A DNA stretch of 33,835 nucleotides, taken from an uncultured Bacteroides sp. (GTDB lineage: Bacteria > Bacteroidota > Bacteroidia > Bacteroidales > Bacteroidaceae). Below are positions 33,217 to 33,835 of the stretch, in pieces; position 1 is the stretch's first letter, and the number at the start of each line of letters is the position of its first letter. The notes under the pieces were generated by a model. That model saw nothing but the letters and a program-made list of their open reading frames with translations. It made no database searches and was not told where the DNA came from. The position numbers and the translations under genes are program-made. The stretch is from the NCBI GenBank assembly GCA_947074295.1, contig CAMTPC010000025.1, forward strand, positions 1-33,835. The letters run 5' to 3'.

Positions 33217-33835
33217 ATGAGCTTATTTTCAAAAATGAATAGAGAAATATTTAGTTCGCCGCTTACGATGAATAATCCTGTTACGGTGCAGGTGCTGGGT
33301 ATCTGTTCGGCACTAGCGGTAACAGCAAAATTGGAACCTGCCGTAGTGATGGGTTTCTCGGTGACTGTGATTCTTGCGGTAGCCAATGTAGTGATCTCCT
33401 TGCTTCGCAATACTATACCTAACCGTATCCGTATCATCGCGCAGTTGGTGGTGGTAGCTACTTTGGTAACTATTGTGAGTGAAATTCTTAAGGCTTTTGC
33501 TTACGACGTGAGTGTACAACTTTCAGTATATGTAGGTTTGATTATTACCAACTGTATCATCATGGGACGTTTGGAAGCCTTCTCTATGCAGAACGGTCCT
33601 TACGAGTCATTGCTAGACGGTTTGGGTAACGGTCTGGGATATGCTAAGATTTTGATCATTGTTGCTTTCTTCCGCGAATTGTTGGGGTCGGGTACATTGT
33701 TCAATGTTCAGGTAATACCTAATGGCTTTTACGAAATGGGTTATGTGAACAATGGTCTGATGTTGATGCCTCCTATGGCATTGATCATCTGTGCATGTGT
33801 GATCTGGTACGAAAGACACAGACACAAAGAAATGC
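33217..33835 (+). CDS. nqrD: Na+-translocating NADH:quinone reductase subunit D, 3'-truncated by the window
   Basis: The frame runs from the ATG at 33217 to the window edge (206 codons) with no stop. The protein begins MSLFSKMNREIFSSPLTMNN and is strongly hydrophobic, with about six membrane segments. NCIIMGRLEAFSMQNGPYES and ANVVISLLRNTIPNRIRI are typical of NqrD, which with NqrE holds the intramembrane iron centre; a Cys sits in the N-terminal segment (VLGICSALAVT) and another in TNCIIMGR, as expected. The family usually has about 209 residues, so only a few C-terminal residues are missing. A purine-rich GAGGAGAGGA lies 7-16 nt upstream, an unusually good Shine-Dalgarno sequence for this window. 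nqrE and nqrF are expected just beyond the edge. Confidence 0.96.
   Translation, partial: MSLFSKMNREIFSSPLTMNNPVTVQVLGICSALAVTAKLEPAVVMGFSVTVILAVANVVISLLRNTIPNRIRIIAQLVVVATLVTIVSEILKAFAYDVSVQLSVYVGLIITNCIIMGRLEAFSMQNGPYESLLDGLGNGLGYAKILIIVAFFRELLGSGTLFNVQVIPNGFYEMGYVNNGLMLMPPMALIICACVIWYERHRHKEM

Noticed and set aside
1..33835. tRNA, rRNA, CRISPR arrays, insertion sequences
   Set aside because: I read for cloverleaf sequences, regularly spaced direct repeats and transposase genes and saw none. A dedicated RNA search could still find small RNAs.

Overview
The window is low-GC chromosomal DNA from a member of the Bacteroidetes, most likely order Bacteroidales and close to Bacteroides. Support comes from a Na+-translocating NADH:quinone reductase operon with a Bacteroides-like NqrA, PepSY-like small exported proteins, hybrid histidine kinases, mostly weak Shine-Dalgarno sequences, and -7 boxes of the TAnnTTTG type upstream of several transcription units. 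Genus and species cannot be fixed from the sequence alone.

Layout. (1) 1-1668, plus strand: the C-terminal half of a UDP-glucuronate decarboxylase (the window opens on its catalytic Tyr), then a receiver-histidine kinase protein, closed by a very strong terminator at 1713-1770. (2) 1860-8350, minus strand: an exported WG-repeat-like protein, then a pair formed by a 898-residue hybrid sensor kinase and a membrane-anchored endonuclease/exonuclease/phosphatase-family protein. (3) 8464-24088, minus strand: one tightly packed 13-gene exopolysaccharide or capsule operon of about 15.6 kb. In order of transcription it encodes a short TolC-like outer-membrane protein, a Wzz-type co-polymerase with a degenerate BY-kinase-like C-terminus, a Wzy/ligase-type polymerase, three GT2 enzymes, a Wzx flippase, a GT4-like enzyme, a GT-D-fold enzyme, a GT4 enzyme, a GT2, a NodB-like deacetylase lipoprotein and a membrane GT2. 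Gaps are at most 33 nt and many genes overlap. (4) 24239-25489, minus strand: an Omp85/BamA-like barrel protein. (5) 25855-28925, plus strand: an OmpR-type response regulator, its sensor kinase, and two paralogous PepSY-like exported proteins. (6) 29258-29590, minus strand: a PhnA/YjdM-type zinc-ribbon protein. (7) 29923 to the end, plus strand: nqrA, nqrB, nqrC and almost all of nqrD.

How the parts work together. The large operon looks like a Wzx/Wzy-dependent polysaccharide pathway. Glycosyltransferases build a lipid-linked repeat unit, Wzx flips it, Wzy polymerises it, the Wzz protein sets chain length, and the lipoprotein deacetylase and the TolC-like protein would act in the periplasm or outer membrane. 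No initiating sugar-phosphate transferase and no Wza-type export protein lies in the window, so those steps must be encoded elsewhere. The neighbouring UDP-glucuronate decarboxylase could supply UDP-xylose, but that link is inferred.

The observation I consider most informative is regulatory. The response-regulator gene and the first PepSY-like gene share a conserved motif (ATTTYAGTTTCATTT) at the same distance from the -7 box. It contains TTTYA pentamers repeated every 11 nt, the period expected for OmpR/PhoB-family binding. This suggests an autoregulated two-component system that drives the PepSY-like pair.
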